Notes under the pieces: generated by a model
What the model saw: the letters and a program-made list of their open reading frames with translations, nothing else
Databases searched by the model: none
What the model was told of the DNA's origin: nothing
DNA from: JAYVJH01 sp043777595
GTDB taxonomy: Bacteria > Bacteroidota > Bacteroidia > Cytophagales > Spirosomataceae
DNA: 64,000 nt
Assembly: GCA_043777595.1 (NCBI GenBank)
Contig: JAYWHT010000077.1
Coordinates: forward strand, 1 to 64,000
Direction of reading: 5' to 3'
Position numbers and translations under genes: made by a program
Part shown: piece after piece, positions 24,090-33,649 of the stretch
How the letters are laid out: each line of letters begins with the position of its first letter
Numbering within the stretch: position 1 is the first letter of the stretch

Positions 24090-25355
24090 ATGAAAAAAAA
24101 GTACTTATTAACAGGCTTCGCAGCCCTTTCGGTGTCTTTGGTTTTGGCTCAAAAACCTACTGTCGATTTTAATGCCCGTGGCATAGTGGTATTGTCAGAT
24201 GCTGATATGACGGCTTCGGCGATGGTCGATGGCAAACTGATGAAAGAAGTAGGTTCGAGAGACCTCGTAACCTCAATCGTGCTACCACTTACCGACCGCT
24301 CGTTGGAAATTGGCTCAACGGTAGTATCAAATACAGCTACCAACTGGACGAAAGGCATGGCCATTTCAGCCGACGGCCGCACTGGTTTTGTGTTGGAGTC
24401 TCGTGGACAAGTGGCCGACAGCATCAAGATGGTAAAATCAATGGCTGACTTGCCGCTTGGTGCCAAGATGTTTGTGATGGACTTGAGTAATCCAGCCAAA
24501 CCAACTGCACGGTTTGGTGTACCAACGGGCAAGTTACCGCTCGCTGTTGATATGCTCAATAACCAGTTGGTGATAGTGAGCAGCGAAACAGACAAAGAGA
24601 TACAGTTATTGGAAGTAGATGGCACAGGCCGCCCGACCCGTGTCGTTAATACGGCTCTCAAAATGCCAGGTGTACGTGCCACAGATGTAAGCTGGCACCC
24701 AGGCGGTGAGTTTATAGCCGTCACACTCGAAGAAAGCAAAGCGATTCAGTTGTTTAAGGCTCGGCGCAATGCGGCAGGCAAGATTGTGATTTTTGATATA
24801 TTTGGTAAGCCTATTGCCGTTGGTACAAAGCCTACGGCAGGGTATTTTACCCCAGACGGCAATTTTTATATCGTCTCTGACCTGAAAGACGGTATGGCTA
24901 AGAGCGAGCTAATTGTAGTTCAGATTAACATTACTGACGCTGCCGCTGAGTCAAAAATCGTATCGCAAGCCACTGTTGGTAGTTGGGCAGAGGGCTTTGC
25001 CATCAGTCCAGACGGCAGTATGGTTGTAACGACCAATGCCAACAAATCATATCTACCGTGGGACAATGCCGACCTGAATCGTAAAAGTTCTCTGTCGCTG
25101 TTGTCGTTGGCCAAAGATGGTAAACTGACAAACATAGCCGAATATGATTTTGAAGGAGTAGCACCACAAAGTGTAGTTTTTGATAAAACAGGCGACAATA
25201 TTGCAGTAGCCGTTTACGAATATTTTGATTTTGGCAAACGCAACGGAGCAGTTGAGTTTTGGAAAGTAAACAAAGGCGCAACATCGTCACTCACTCGCTC
25301 GGCAATCAAGGTAAATGTAGCCCGTGGCGCACATACTCTGAAAATGATTCCTTAG
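24090..25355 (+). CDS. Exported beta-propeller (lactonase/YncE-like) protein
   Basis: A 421-residue periplasmic or secreted protein. The signal peptide is cleaved near VLAQ (residue 21). The remainder shows propeller-blade repeats of the WxPxGxxxAVT type: GMAISADGRTGFVLES, DVSWHPGGEFIAVTLEES, AGYFTPDGNFYIVSDL, GFAISPDGSMVVTTNA and SVVFDKTGDNIAVAVY. These fit a seven-bladed lactonase-like or YncE-like fold. The ligand or substrate is unknown. A long hairpin follows 15 bases after the stop and probably ends the transcript, although the permease gene begins just beyond it. Confidence 0.72.
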   Translation: MKKKYLLTGFAALSVSLVLAQKPTVDFNARGIVVLSDADMTASAMVDGKLMKEVGSRDLVTSIVLPLTDRSLEIGSTVVSNTATNWTKGMAISADGRTGFVLESRGQVADSIKMVKSMADLPLGAKMFVMDLSNPAKPTARFGVPTGKLPLAVDMLNNQLVIVSSETDKEIQLLEVDGTGRPTRVVNTALKMPGVRATDVSWHPGGEFIAVTLEESKAIQLFKARRNAAGKIVIFDIFGKPIAVGTKPTAGYFTPDGNFYIVSDLKDGMAKSELIVVQINITDAAAESKIVSQATVGSWAEGFAISPDGSMVVTTNANKSYLPWDNADLNRKSSLSLLSLAKDGKLTNIAEYDFEGVAPQSVVFDKTGDNIAVAVYEYFDFGKRNGAVEFWKVNKGATSSLTRSAIKVNVARGAHTLKMIP

Positions 25356-25369
25356 TTAAACCTATTCAG

Positions 25370-25398
25370 CGAAGGCTTCGCTCCAAGCGAAGCCTTCG
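25370..25398. terminator. Long perfect hairpin, family member 1
   Basis: A 13-base perfect stem (CGAAGGCTTCGCT and complement) with a three-base CCA loop between the propeller and permease genes. It shares the GAAGGCTTC core with the hairpins at 44991, 49462 and 52651, and the CTCCAAG apex with the one at 49462. Confidence 0.6.
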
Positions 25399-25411
25399 TT
25401 TGTTTAAACCC

Positions 25412-26629
25412 ATGACCAACTTTCCTTTTTTTATATCTCAGCGCATTCGTAAGCCCGATGTGGCTTCGTTTTCGGCTACGGTGTCTAAGATAGGAACTGT
25501 GAGCGTAGCCTTGGGAGTGGCAGTGGGTATTGTTGCGTTTTCGGTTTTGTTAGGATTTAAAGAAACCATCAAACAAAAAATATTTCTCTTTGGAGCACAT
25601 TATCAAGTTACAAAACTCTCCCTCAATTCGTCGTTTGAAGAACTCCCCATACCACTCCATAGCCTTGTTTATGACCAATCAACTACCGGCATCGCTCATC
25701 GGCAAGGTGTGGCACACAAAGCAGGAATATTAAAAACTGCCGACGAACTGCACGGTGCAATCATCAAAGGTGTAGGGAAAGACTACGACTGGGCGGCTCT
25801 CAAAAATACGTTAATAGCTGGTCGAATTATTGCATTTGCCGATTCGGGGTATTCTAACGAGGTTATTTTGAGCAATACAATAGCCAAAACACTACAACTC
25901 AAAATAGGGCAAAGCGTAGTGATGTATTTTGTACAAAACCCACCCCGAGCCAGAAAATTAAAAGTAGTAGGTATTTATGAAACCAACGTCGAAGAGTTTG
26001 ACAATCAGTTGGTTGTTGGCGACATAGCCCTTGTGCAAAAACTAAATGGCTGGGGGCGAGATAGTGTTGGAACAATAGAGTTTTTTGTCCAAGACTTTGC
26101 CCAAATACAGCCCGCTGGACAAAAACTAAAAGATAAAATCGGTATTGAGATGAAAATCGAAAGCGTGGTCGAACGCTTCCCCGCTTTGTTCGACTGGCTC
26201 AACCTTTTAGACCAAAATACGTCAGTATTGATGGGCCTGATATTGTTTGTGGCTTGTTTTAATATTATTTCGGTGTTGTTGGTGATGATGATGGAACGTA
26301 CCCCGATGATTGGCTTATTGAAAACTCTGGGTAGCCCAAATGCACAAATCAGAAAAATATTTTTTTATGTCGGTATTCAAATCACCATCAAAGGACTGAT
26401 AATAGGAAACATCGTTGGGCTGGGGCTGTGTTGGTTGCAGCAATATTTTAGAGTTGTCCCGCTCGACCCCGTCAATTATTATATGGCTACCGTACCTGTT
26501 GAGTTTAACTGGCCTATGATTTTGATTTTAAACGCCGCCACTTTATTACTCATATCAGTCATATTGTTGATTCCTGTGCTGGTCGTTGGTAGCATTGAAC
26601 CTGTCAAAGCATTGCGATTTAGGAAGTAG
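25412..26629 (+). CDS. FtsX-like ABC transporter permease (LolC/E type)
   Basis: A 405-residue inner-membrane permease. One helix near the N-terminus (about 22-50, VSVALGVAVGIVAFSVLLGF) precedes a large periplasmic domain (about 55-260). Three helices follow (about 270-400), including MERTPMIGLLKTLGSPNAQI, a typical FtsX/LolC block. Such proteins work with an ABC ATPase to extract lipoproteins or export substrates; no ATPase gene is adjacent. I chose the ATG at 25412 because the residues upstream in the same frame overlap the previous gene and the hairpin and have no family resemblance. Confidence 0.85.
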   Translation: MTNFPFFISQRIRKPDVASFSATVSKIGTVSVALGVAVGIVAFSVLLGFKETIKQKIFLFGAHYQVTKLSLNSSFEELPIPLHSLVYDQSTTGIAHRQGVAHKAGILKTADELHGAIIKGVGKDYDWAALKNTLIAGRIIAFADSGYSNEVILSNTIAKTLQLKIGQSVVMYFVQNPPRARKLKVVGIYETNVEEFDNQLVVGDIALVQKLNGWGRDSVGTIEFFVQDFAQIQPAGQKLKDKIGIEMKIESVVERFPALFDWLNLLDQNTSVLMGLILFVACFNIISVLLVMMMERTPMIGLLKTLGSPNAQIRKIFFYVGIQITIKGLIIGNIVGLGLCWLQQYFRVVPLDPVNYYMATVPVEFNWPMILILNAATLLLISVILLIPVLVVGSIEPVKALRFRK

Positions 26630-26659
26630 AGTTGTTTGATTAGTAAGGTAACGCTTACC

Positions 26660-27412
26660 CTACCGCACCACAATCTGCCCATTGATTTTGGATAAAAGAC
26701 TTTCTCGATACAACATTCCGATTGGGATTGAGATCTTAGACTTCAAAGCCAGCATATTACCCGTGATGCCTGTAATGTGGGTCAGATTGGCAATATACGA
26801 TTTATGAATACGCCCAAAAATAACCTCTGGTAGGGCTTCTTCCATTTTTTTCATGGTTAGGTAGGTTACAATAAAACGGTTTTCGACATAGATTTTTACA
26901 TAGTCTTTCATGGCTTCAATGTACTGAATTTCGTTGAAAAACACTTTTACTAAATTGCCGTCTTCTTTCACAAAAATATGCCCATCTAAAATTATTTGTG
27001 ACGGCTGAACTGTTTTCTGAATATTTTTAGAATGAGTCAAAACGTCTTTTACTTCTAATTTTTCTTTTACTTTTTGAATGGCTCTCAAAAAACGCTCAAA
27101 AGCGATGGGTTTCAGCAAATAATCGGCTACGTCAAGTTCAAAACCCTCGTGAGCGAATTGATGAAAAGCAGTTGTCATAATCACCTGTGGGCGGCTGGGT
27201 AACGATTTCAAAAATTCAAGCCCTGAGATTTGGGGCATTTCGATGTCGCAAAAAATAAGGTCAATCTGATTTTGAGAAAGCAAATCATAAGCCTCAAAAA
27301 CGTTTGAGGCTTTACCTACCAATTCCAGAAAAGGCAATCGCCCAATAAAATTTTCGATAATTTGCTGGGCAATAGGCTCATCTTCAACAATTAAACAGCA
27401 AATGGGTTTCAT
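26660..27412 (-). CDS. LytTR-family response regulator
   Basis: A 250-residue regulator. Receiver domain: Glu10-Asp11-Glu12, phospho-acceptor Asp56 (IFCDIEMP), Thr80-Thr81 and Lys101 (LLKPIAF). The LytTR DNA-binding domain (about 145-245) has IFVKEDGNLVKVFFNEIQYI and IHKSYIANLTHITGI. Its start overlaps the upstream pseudokinase gene by 4 bases (ATGA), so the two are translationally coupled. It is the last gene of a kinase, pseudokinase, regulator operon and the only output protein in it. Confidence 0.9.
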   Translation of the reverse strand: MKPICCLIVEDEPIAQQIIENFIGRLPFLELVGKASNVFEAYDLLSQNQIDLIFCDIEMPQISGLEFLKSLPSRPQVIMTTAFHQFAHEGFELDVADYLLKPIAFERFLRAIQKVKEKLEVKDVLTHSKNIQKTVQPSQIILDGHIFVKEDGNLVKVFFNEIQYIEAMKDYVKIYVENRFIVTYLTMKKMEEALPEVIFGRIHKSYIANLTHITGITGNMLALKSKISIPIGMLYRESLLSKINGQIVVR

Positions 27413-28467
27413 AGTTCTATTTGTAATTCTACCCTCAATATACGCTCATTATCAATCACTTGTAGTTTATATTTATTTGGATAAACATAATCCAATCGTT
27501 TTTTGATGCTTTCAATAGTTTCATTTTGGCAATTAGCTACTTTATCGGCCTCTATTTTGAGCATTAAAATAGTATTTTCGACCAATAAATCAATTTCACA
27601 ATTTGATTTGATGCACTTAAAGGCCCGTTCAATCAACGGAAAAAGTAACATAGGCGCAATCTGTAAATGCTCGCTTTGATTGGTTTTGAGCCTAAAATTA
27701 ACGTTTGCACGGTTTGCCAACCGGGTTTCTTCTAAGTCTATACAGTTAATGACAAAATCTAACTCTTTTTGCAGCGGCACATAGTCAGTATCTGTTTCGT
27801 AGAGCGTGTAGCGAGTGGCGTTCGAGAGTTTGAGTACCATCAAAGCGGCACGGTCGGGTTGAGCAATGGCCATTTTTTTGATATTTTCTAAAGCCCCGTT
27901 AATAAACTGCGGATTGATTTGCGATTTAAGCACCCCAATTTCAAAATCTAAGTTTTGTTTTTCGATTTTTTTGAGTTTTTGAATGTTAACAACTCCATCA
28001 TAAGTAATTTTGAAAACGACAGGCAACCAGATAGATACGTTCGTTATAGACCGTAATCTACTAAAATCTGCAACGGCACGTTCATAGATAGTTTTGCCAG
28101 GTTGATAAAAAAAAATTTGAAAAGCGTTGGTGTTTTTACCAAAATCTAAATGATAAAGGGCAAATTCTTGACTCCAATCAGATACGATAGCCGTTAGAAC
28201 CACACCAGCCACGTACAAAACCAAAAACCAGAAGAAATAAACAATATTGACTTTCGATTTTTGGAATATATACATCGCCAAAATATAGTAAACAACGCTG
28301 CAACCAACAAGCATCGCTGAACAAAACAATGGCCCCGATAAAAACATAATATTATAACCATATCGGTAGGCGGCGTACATAAAAAAAGCAACCCAAAGCA
28401 AAAAACTTGGCAAAAACTGAATTGGATTAAACCGCAAAGCGAAGGGTGATTTTATAGATTGATTCAT
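27409..28467 (-). CDS. Degenerate LytS-type kinase lacking the phospho-acceptor histidine
   Basis: A 352-residue membrane protein built like a LytS kinase: four membrane helices (about 15-160), a coiled linker, then a His_kinase-like region. The invariant NPHF motif reads NPQF here. Residue 187 is Gln, encoded by CAG at 27907-27909 on the complement. The N-box is also broken (PLIERAFKCIKSN instead of PFVENAFKHG) and no GxGL G-box is visible near the C-terminus. It is therefore very unlikely to autophosphorylate. The gene overlaps the intact kinase upstream by 41 bases and the regulator downstream by 4. It probably acts as a co-sensor or allosteric partner of the intact kinase. Confidence 0.85.
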   Translation of the reverse strand: MNQSIKSPFALRFNPIQFLPSFLLWVAFFMYAAYRYGYNIMFLSGPLFCSAMLVGCSVVYYILAMYIFQKSKVNIVYFFWFLVLYVAGVVLTAIVSDWSQEFALYHLDFGKNTNAFQIFFYQPGKTIYERAVADFSRLRSITNVSIWLPVVFKITYDGVVNIQKLKKIEKQNLDFEIGVLKSQINPQFINGALENIKKMAIAQPDRAALMVLKLSNATRYTLYETDTDYVPLQKELDFVINCIDLEETRLANRANVNFRLKTNQSEHLQIAPMLLFPLIERAFKCIKSNCEIDLLVENTILMLKIEADKVANCQNETIESIKKRLDYVYPNKYKLQVIDNERILRVELQIEL

Positions 28468-29590
28468 TGTTGGTAATCACTAATTGGTGTGTGGGATAGA
28501 GTAAGGCCAGCCGTCGGCTGATATTTTTGAGGCCAATTCCACCTATTTTTTTTTGTTTTTCGGACAAAATGGGCTTACTGTTTTTGACTTCAAACTCAAT
28601 TTGGCCATTTTTGGCCGCTAAATTCATGCTAATAAACGCCGCCGCTATGCTCATATCAGCACCGTGCTTAAAGGCATTTTCGACAAAAGGCAATAATATT
28701 CGGGGGGCAATGGTGAGGTCGTTATCCGTAATTTCGTCAAAATTATGAGTAATTCGTAGCGTTTTTCCGTGCCTAATTTTTTCAAGGTTAATGTAACTTT
28801 TGAGGTACTCTATTTCGGCTTGCAGCGTAATATTATCACTATTCGACTGCTGCATAGAATGATGCAATAAATCTTGAAACTGGCTGATTATCTGCGGGGT
28901 ATCTTTGTTTTTTTGTAAAATAAGGCCATAAATATTGTTGAGCGAATTGAACAAAAAATGCGGGTTGAGTTGATGTTGTAAATATTTGGCTTCGAGGTCA
29001 AAGTTGAGCCGATTGAGTTTTTTTTCGTTAATTAAATTATCCAAATAATATTTGATGGATTTGAAGAAACCCAACAGAGAAAAAAGTGCAAGAAATTCAT
29101 GGAAAACGTTGAAGAAAAATACAGAGTCCACAAAATGCCCCCAAAGGCCATATTGATCGTAAACCTTCATCCATATTCGGTTCACATTTTCCCATTTATC
29201 AACATTATAATCGTTCAAAAGCTCTATTTCTTGGTTATATTTGAAACTAACGTAAGAAAAAGGGATAAGATACCAAGCCAAAAAAAGCAATACGAACCAA
29301 CCGTAGCGTTTTTTGGCTAATAGTTTTGGTATCAGAAAATAAAATAAAAAGTAGCAAGAAATAACATGAAATCCACAAAAAAGCCAAAAATACAGACCAC
29401 GGACTTTAACCCCGATTATGTCGTAGCGGTGGTAAATTAAGTAGGTAAGAAAACAAAAATAGACCAAATATACCAAACCTCGCAACAACCAGTGGCTATT
29501 ATAGAAATCTATGACCTGTTCAAGGTTTGGTAGTCGTATTTTTGGGTTTTTGTCGAGCCGATTCATGTTTTCGTCTAAAAATTTTGACAA
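28427..29590 (-). CDS. LytS-type sensor histidine kinase
   Basis: A 387-residue kinase with four or more membrane helices (about 38-180), then the intact motif HQLNPHFLFNSLNNI with phospho-acceptor His211. The N-box is LLPFVENAFKHG and the G-box is IGGIGLKNISRRL. It is the first gene of a three-gene operon with the degenerate kinase and the LytTR regulator. It probably phosphorylates Asp56 of that regulator. The intact and degenerate kinases look like diverged duplicates. The promoter should lie in 29591-29703, where a short inverted repeat (TGGACT...AGTCCA, 29630-29654) is shared with the divergent lipoprotein gene. Confidence 0.88.
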   Translation of the reverse strand: MSKFLDENMNRLDKNPKIRLPNLEQVIDFYNSHWLLRGLVYLVYFCFLTYLIYHRYDIIGVKVRGLYFWLFCGFHVISCYFLFYFLIPKLLAKKRYGWFVLLFLAWYLIPFSYVSFKYNQEIELLNDYNVDKWENVNRIWMKVYDQYGLWGHFVDSVFFFNVFHEFLALFSLLGFFKSIKYYLDNLINEKKLNRLNFDLEAKYLQHQLNPHFLFNSLNNIYGLILQKNKDTPQIISQFQDLLHHSMQQSNSDNITLQAEIEYLKSYINLEKIRHGKTLRITHNFDEITDNDLTIAPRILLPFVENAFKHGADMSIAAAFISMNLAAKNGQIEFEVKNSKPILSEKQKKIGGIGLKNISRRLALLYPTHQLVITNNESIYKITLRFAV

Positions 29591-29703
29591 AGTTCTGTAA
29601 GAATTGGTAATTCAGCTAACTTAATTTTTTGGACTCTCAAATATAAATAGTCCACCATGCAACCTTAGTACTAAAAATAGCATCTTTTGGCTAAATAACG
29701 CCC

Positions 29704-30588
29704 ATGAAAAAACTACTTTTACTGTTCATTCCGCTTTTTTGGGCTTGCCAAAAACAAGAAAAAACCCAAGCCATTCACTACCAAACCCTCGACTATGTAC
29801 AAGTGGGTAAGCTGTATGCAACCACCAAATGGCCTTACGTGATTGACCTCAAAAGTGGCGACAAACGCCTCGTCTTTGTGGGCTGCGACCACGTTTATGA
29901 CGATACCACACACCCACAGTTTGCTATAATTGAGCAATATTTTAAAGATTTTAAGCCCCAAATTGCGTTCAACGAAGGCGGGCAAATTACCAAAACCTAC
30001 GCCAGCCGAACCGATGGCATGCTAAAAAATGGCGAAACGGGACTACTGAAATATTGTTCAGACAAAGCCAAAATCAAGATGATGAACGGCGACTTGGCCG
30101 ACAGTCTCGAATTTGGGTTGATGCTCAAAAAAATCCCCCGAGAACAATTATACCTGTACTATGTCATCGAACGCATCGTTGGGCCTTACGCCATGGGTGC
30201 GTATCGTGATAAATCGTTTGATGAAAATGTAAAAATCAAAATCAAAAAGTGGTTTGTGGACAAGGGTTTTCCGCTCAATAAAAACGAGCAAGATTATGAG
30301 TACATCAAAAAATTGTATCTTAAATACATGGGTAAACCCTTGAAATATACAGGTAAAGACCCGCTTACACTCGAAGCCTTCGACCTCGAAGCTTTCGACT
30401 ACATCAACCCCGACTGTAAGTTTTGCGCCATAGGGCGGGTGTCCAAAGAAGTGCGAGATAGTGTTTTACTCTCAAAAATTGACCAAGCACTCAACGAACA
30501 CGACCGCATAATTGTAACCTTTGGCGGTGGACACGCCCTGGCCATTGAGCCTGCGTTAAGACAAATTATGGCAAGAAAAAGAAAGTAA
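29704..30588 (+). CDS. Tiki/TraB-like lipoprotein
   Basis: A 294-residue lipoprotein (lipobox FWACQK, Cys15). An early strand LVFVGCDHVYDDTTHPQ, then FKPQIAFNEGG, and a late strand IVTFGGGHALAIEPAL match the general layout of the Tiki/TraB/GumN superfamily. There, a G-x-x-H strand, an acidic patch and a C-terminal GxGH-like strand form a putative metal-dependent active site. Sequence similarity to named families is weak, so this is a fold-level inference. It is followed 3 bases later by a Crp/Fnr regulator gene, with which it is surely co-transcribed. Confidence 0.55.
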   Translation: MKKLLLLFIPLFWACQKQEKTQAIHYQTLDYVQVGKLYATTKWPYVIDLKSGDKRLVFVGCDHVYDDTTHPQFAIIEQYFKDFKPQIAFNEGGQITKTYASRTDGMLKNGETGLLKYCSDKAKIKMMNGDLADSLEFGLMLKKIPREQLYLYYVIERIVGPYAMGAYRDKSFDENVKIKIKKWFVDKGFPLNKNEQDYEYIKKLYLKYMGKPLKYTGKDPLTLEAFDLEAFDYINPDCKFCAIGRVSKEVRDSVLLSKIDQALNEHDRIIVTFGGGHALAIEPALRQIMARKRK

Positions 30589-30591
30589 ATT

Positions 30592-31173
30592 ATGAACAAA
30601 GCAATCGTACAAAAATACATTCAAGCACTTATACCCATTGACTCTGAAAAGGTGGCGGTGGTGGTCGAAAATTTTGAATTTGTAGCAATTGAAAAACACA
30701 CATTTTTACTCAAAGAAAAACAGGTAAGCCAAGCTACCTTTTTTCTGGAAAGTGGTTTTGTGCGGTCATATATTCTGGACAATGACGGCAACGAGGTAAC
30801 GACCAATATTTTTTCGGCACCGTGCTTTGTTAATGATTTCCTTTCGTTTTTTAAGCAACAACCCACCAAAGAAAACTACCAAGCCGTCACTAACTGCACG
30901 CTCTGGAAATTGGGCTATGAAGAGGTACAAAAAAGTTTCCATGGTATTCCCGAATTTAGAGAATTTGGGCGAATGATGCTCATTACCAATTATTCTAAAC
31001 TCAACGACCGTATGCTGGGCATGATAAAAGACACCGCCGAAGCCCGATACCTGAGCCTGTTGGCACAGCACCCCGATATTTTGCAGAACGTACCACTCAA
31101 AATCATAGCGTCTTATTTGGGTATTAACGATACATCGCTGAGTAGAATCCGTAAAGACTTGATAAAAAAATAA
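30592..31173 (+). CDS. Crp/Fnr-family transcriptional regulator
   Basis: A 193-residue regulator. The N-terminal cyclic-nucleotide-binding-like jelly roll (about 15-130) contains FLLKEKQVSQATFFLESGFVR, but the phosphate-binding RGE-type cassette of true cAMP receptors is not obvious. The C-terminal winged helix (about 140-190) includes ARYLSLLAQHP and the recognition region IASYLGINDTSLSRIRKDL. Bacteroidota have many such small Crp-like regulators with unknown ligands. Context suggests control of the TonB-linked receptor that starts 73 bases downstream. Confidence 0.85.
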   Translation: MNKAIVQKYIQALIPIDSEKVAVVVENFEFVAIEKHTFLLKEKQVSQATFFLESGFVRSYILDNDGNEVTTNIFSAPCFVNDFLSFFKQQPTKENYQAVTNCTLWKLGYEEVQKSFHGIPEFREFGRMMLITNYSKLNDRMLGMIKDTAEARYLSLLAQHPDILQNVPLKIIASYLGINDTSLSRIRKDLIKK

Positions 31174-31246
31174 TTTCTTGCCAAATGCCAAGTAGATTCA
31201 ATTTTTGAGGTTGCACCTTTGCATCATCACATAAACTAATAAAAAG

Positions 31247-33619
31247 ATGATAAAAACAGCCATGAATATTTTGGTAGGAACATTACTCACTACCCTTTGC
31301 TACTCGCAAGTTATTACCCAGACCGTCAGCGGTACAGTCATTGACAAAGACAGCAAGGCACCCATACCATTTGTCAGTGTTGTTTTGGACAATAGCAACC
31401 CGCTGATTGGCATCACAGCAGACACAAATGGGGCATTTATTTTGAAAAACGTACCCATTGGCCGACAAACACTCAAAATAACATTGGTAGGCTACAAACC
31501 CCAAACGATTTCGGATATTCAACTAAATGCTGGCAAAGAAATGGTACTAAACATTGAACTCGAAGAAAACGTAATGGCACTGTCTGAAATAGTGGTACGG
31601 GCAGGAAATCCGCAAACGCAGACTGTAAACGAGATGGTGGGCATTAGCGGGCGGACTTTTAGTACTGCCGAAGCCAACCGTTTTGCTGGTAGCCAAAACG
31701 ACCCTGCTCGTATGGCACGTAACTACGCTGGGGTGTCGGGAGCAAGCGACCAGCGCAACGACATCATCATCAGGGGCAATGCCCCACAAGGTTTGTTATG
31801 GCGCATTGAGGGTGTTCCTGTACCAAATCCCAATCATTTTTCGGGACAAGGCAGCACGGGTGGGCCAATAAGTATTTTGAACTATAAAATGCTTTCAAAT
31901 TCAGATTTCTTGACGGGGGCATTCCCCGCCGAATATGGCAATGCTACATCGGGGGTTTTTGACATAAAAATCAGAAATGGCAATAATCAACGTACCGAAA
32001 AGACACTTCAAATTGGGGCATTGGGTCTGGAAGCACTACTCGAAGGGCCGTTTGCCAATACCAGCAAATCAAGTTATCTGGTTGGCTATCGTTACTCTAC
32101 ATTGTCTATTTTGGCCAATGCAGGCGTAAAATTGGGCTTTGCTTCTATTCCCTACTACCAAGATTTGTCTTTTAAGGTCAATATCGTAACCAAAAATGCG
32201 GGGGTATTCAAATTGTTTGGCGTGGGGGGCATCAGCAACACCGTTTTTTATGACAACAAACGAGATAGTACACAATTTTCGCCAGCCAATCGGGGCGAAA
32301 ATGTAGCTTTTGGTTCAAAAACAGGTATTTTGGGTATGAGCCATACCTATTTTTTGAACAATAAAACATTTATCAAAACAACCCTCGCCGCTACCTACGA
32401 AAGCAACGGCAGCCAACGAGATTCAATTCAGGCCGACCAATCGCTCAAACGCACGGGGGGCTTTGGCTTCAATAATTTTAAGTGGGTAGCCAGCTCGTAC
32501 CTCAACCAAAAAATCAACACACAAAATACGATTCAAGTGGGTGCTGTCGTTGAGCAGATTCAGTACAGCAGCCAAGACAGCCTGCTTTTGTACAAGCCTT
32601 CGGGAAAGGCGTTTTGGGGGTATAACAATGATTTTTCAGGAAATACGGGGCTTATACAAGCCTATACACAATGGAAGCACAAAGCCAATGAGCGTTTGAC
32701 GGTCAATACAGGTCTGCATTTTCAGTATTTGGCACTCAACAGTCGTACTGCTTTTGAACCTCGCCTTGCCGTCAATTACCAACTCAACGAGCGGCAGACG
32801 TTGAGCATAGGCTACGGGTTGCATCATCAGGTACAGCCTTATGGAATGTATTTTTATAGAAACAAAAATGCACAAAACAACCAAATAGAAACCAACAAAA
32901 ACTTGGGCTTTTCACGAAGTAACCAGTTTGTGCTGGGCTACGACCTTAATATTAGTACAGATTTTCGGATAAAAATTGAAAGCTATTACCAGTATTTGTC
33001 AAATATACCCGTAGAGGCATTTGCGTCGTCGTATTCAGTACTAAACTATGGGGCAACTTTCAACAACAACTACAAAGAAAACTTAGTAAACAATGGACTC
33101 GGGCAGAACTATGGCGTTGAATTGACGGTCGAGAAGTTTTTTAGCAAAAGCTATTATTTCCTTTTTACCACTTCGCTCTATAAGTCCACCTACACAGGCA
33201 GTGATGGAATTTGGCGAAATACAGCTTTCGATGGCAATTTTGTGGTAAATGGCTTGGCTGGCTACGAAAAAAAACTAAAAAACAACCTGAGTATTTTGAT
33301 AGATGCCAAACTGACGGTGGCAGGTGGTTTGCGTTATTCACCGATTGATTTGGCCGCTTCCATAAAAAACGGCGAGGCCGCATACAGTAACACCGAAGCC
33401 TTTACCCAACAAAATAAAACCTATATCAAGCCCGATGTAAAGTTTACGGTGCGTAAAGATTTTAAGAAAAAAATGGCTTTGGAATGGGCCTTAGACATTC
33501 AGAACATAATTAACTACCAAAATGTTTTTTTGAATTGGTACGACAAAAACACCCGAACCGAACACCCCGTTTATCAAAATGGACGCTTCCCAACGGTGCA
33601 ATTAAAGTTAGAATTTTGA
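31247..33619 (+). CDS. TonB-dependent outer-membrane receptor
   Basis: A 790-residue receptor. A signal peptide (about 1-20) is followed by a carboxypeptidase regulatory-like domain (about 28-112, VSGTVIDKDSKAPIPFVSVV, ending LSEIVVRAG). A plug domain (about 120-235) includes DIIIRGNAPQGLLWRIEGVP and the DFLTGAFPAEYGNATSGVFD strand. The C-terminal barrel ends TVQLKLEF with a terminal Phe. No SusD partner follows, so it is not a standard glycan-uptake pair. The substrate could be a metal chelate or other small molecule. A 236-residue membrane protein gene follows after 30 bases. Confidence 0.9.
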   Translation: MIKTAMNILVGTLLTTLCYSQVITQTVSGTVIDKDSKAPIPFVSVVLDNSNPLIGITADTNGAFILKNVPIGRQTLKITLVGYKPQTISDIQLNAGKEMVLNIELEENVMALSEIVVRAGNPQTQTVNEMVGISGRTFSTAEANRFAGSQNDPARMARNYAGVSGASDQRNDIIIRGNAPQGLLWRIEGVPVPNPNHFSGQGSTGGPISILNYKMLSNSDFLTGAFPAEYGNATSGVFDIKIRNGNNQRTEKTLQIGALGLEALLEGPFANTSKSSYLVGYRYSTLSILANAGVKLGFASIPYYQDLSFKVNIVTKNAGVFKLFGVGGISNTVFYDNKRDSTQFSPANRGENVAFGSKTGILGMSHTYFLNNKTFIKTTLAATYESNGSQRDSIQADQSLKRTGGFGFNNFKWVASSYLNQKINTQNTIQVGAVVEQIQYSSQDSLLLYKPSGKAFWGYNNDFSGNTGLIQAYTQWKHKANERLTVNTGLHFQYLALNSRTAFEPRLAVNYQLNERQTLSIGYGLHHQVQPYGMYFYRNKNAQNNQIETNKNLGFSRSNQFVLGYDLNISTDFRIKIESYYQYLSNIPVEAFASSYSVLNYGATFNNNYKENLVNNGLGQNYGVELTVEKFFSKSYYFLFTTSLYKSTYTGSDGIWRNTAFDGNFVVNGLAGYEKKLKNNLSILIDAKLTVAGGLRYSPIDLAASIKNGEAAYSNTEAFTQQNKTYIKPDVKFTVRKDFKKKMALEWALDIQNIINYQNVFLNWYDKNTRTEHPVYQNGRFPTVQLKLEF

Positions 33620-33649
33620 AAATGTATTTTAAATTGTAATTCCAATACT

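Noticed and set aside
24149..24739. 196-codon minus-strand frame opposite the beta-propeller gene
   Set aside because: Antisense of a clear propeller sequence. Long antisense frames are expected in this GC range.
25259..25411. N-terminal extension of the FtsX-like permease
   Set aside because: It overlaps the end of the propeller gene and the hairpin; the residues are basic and unlike permease N-termini. The ATG at 25412 fits better.
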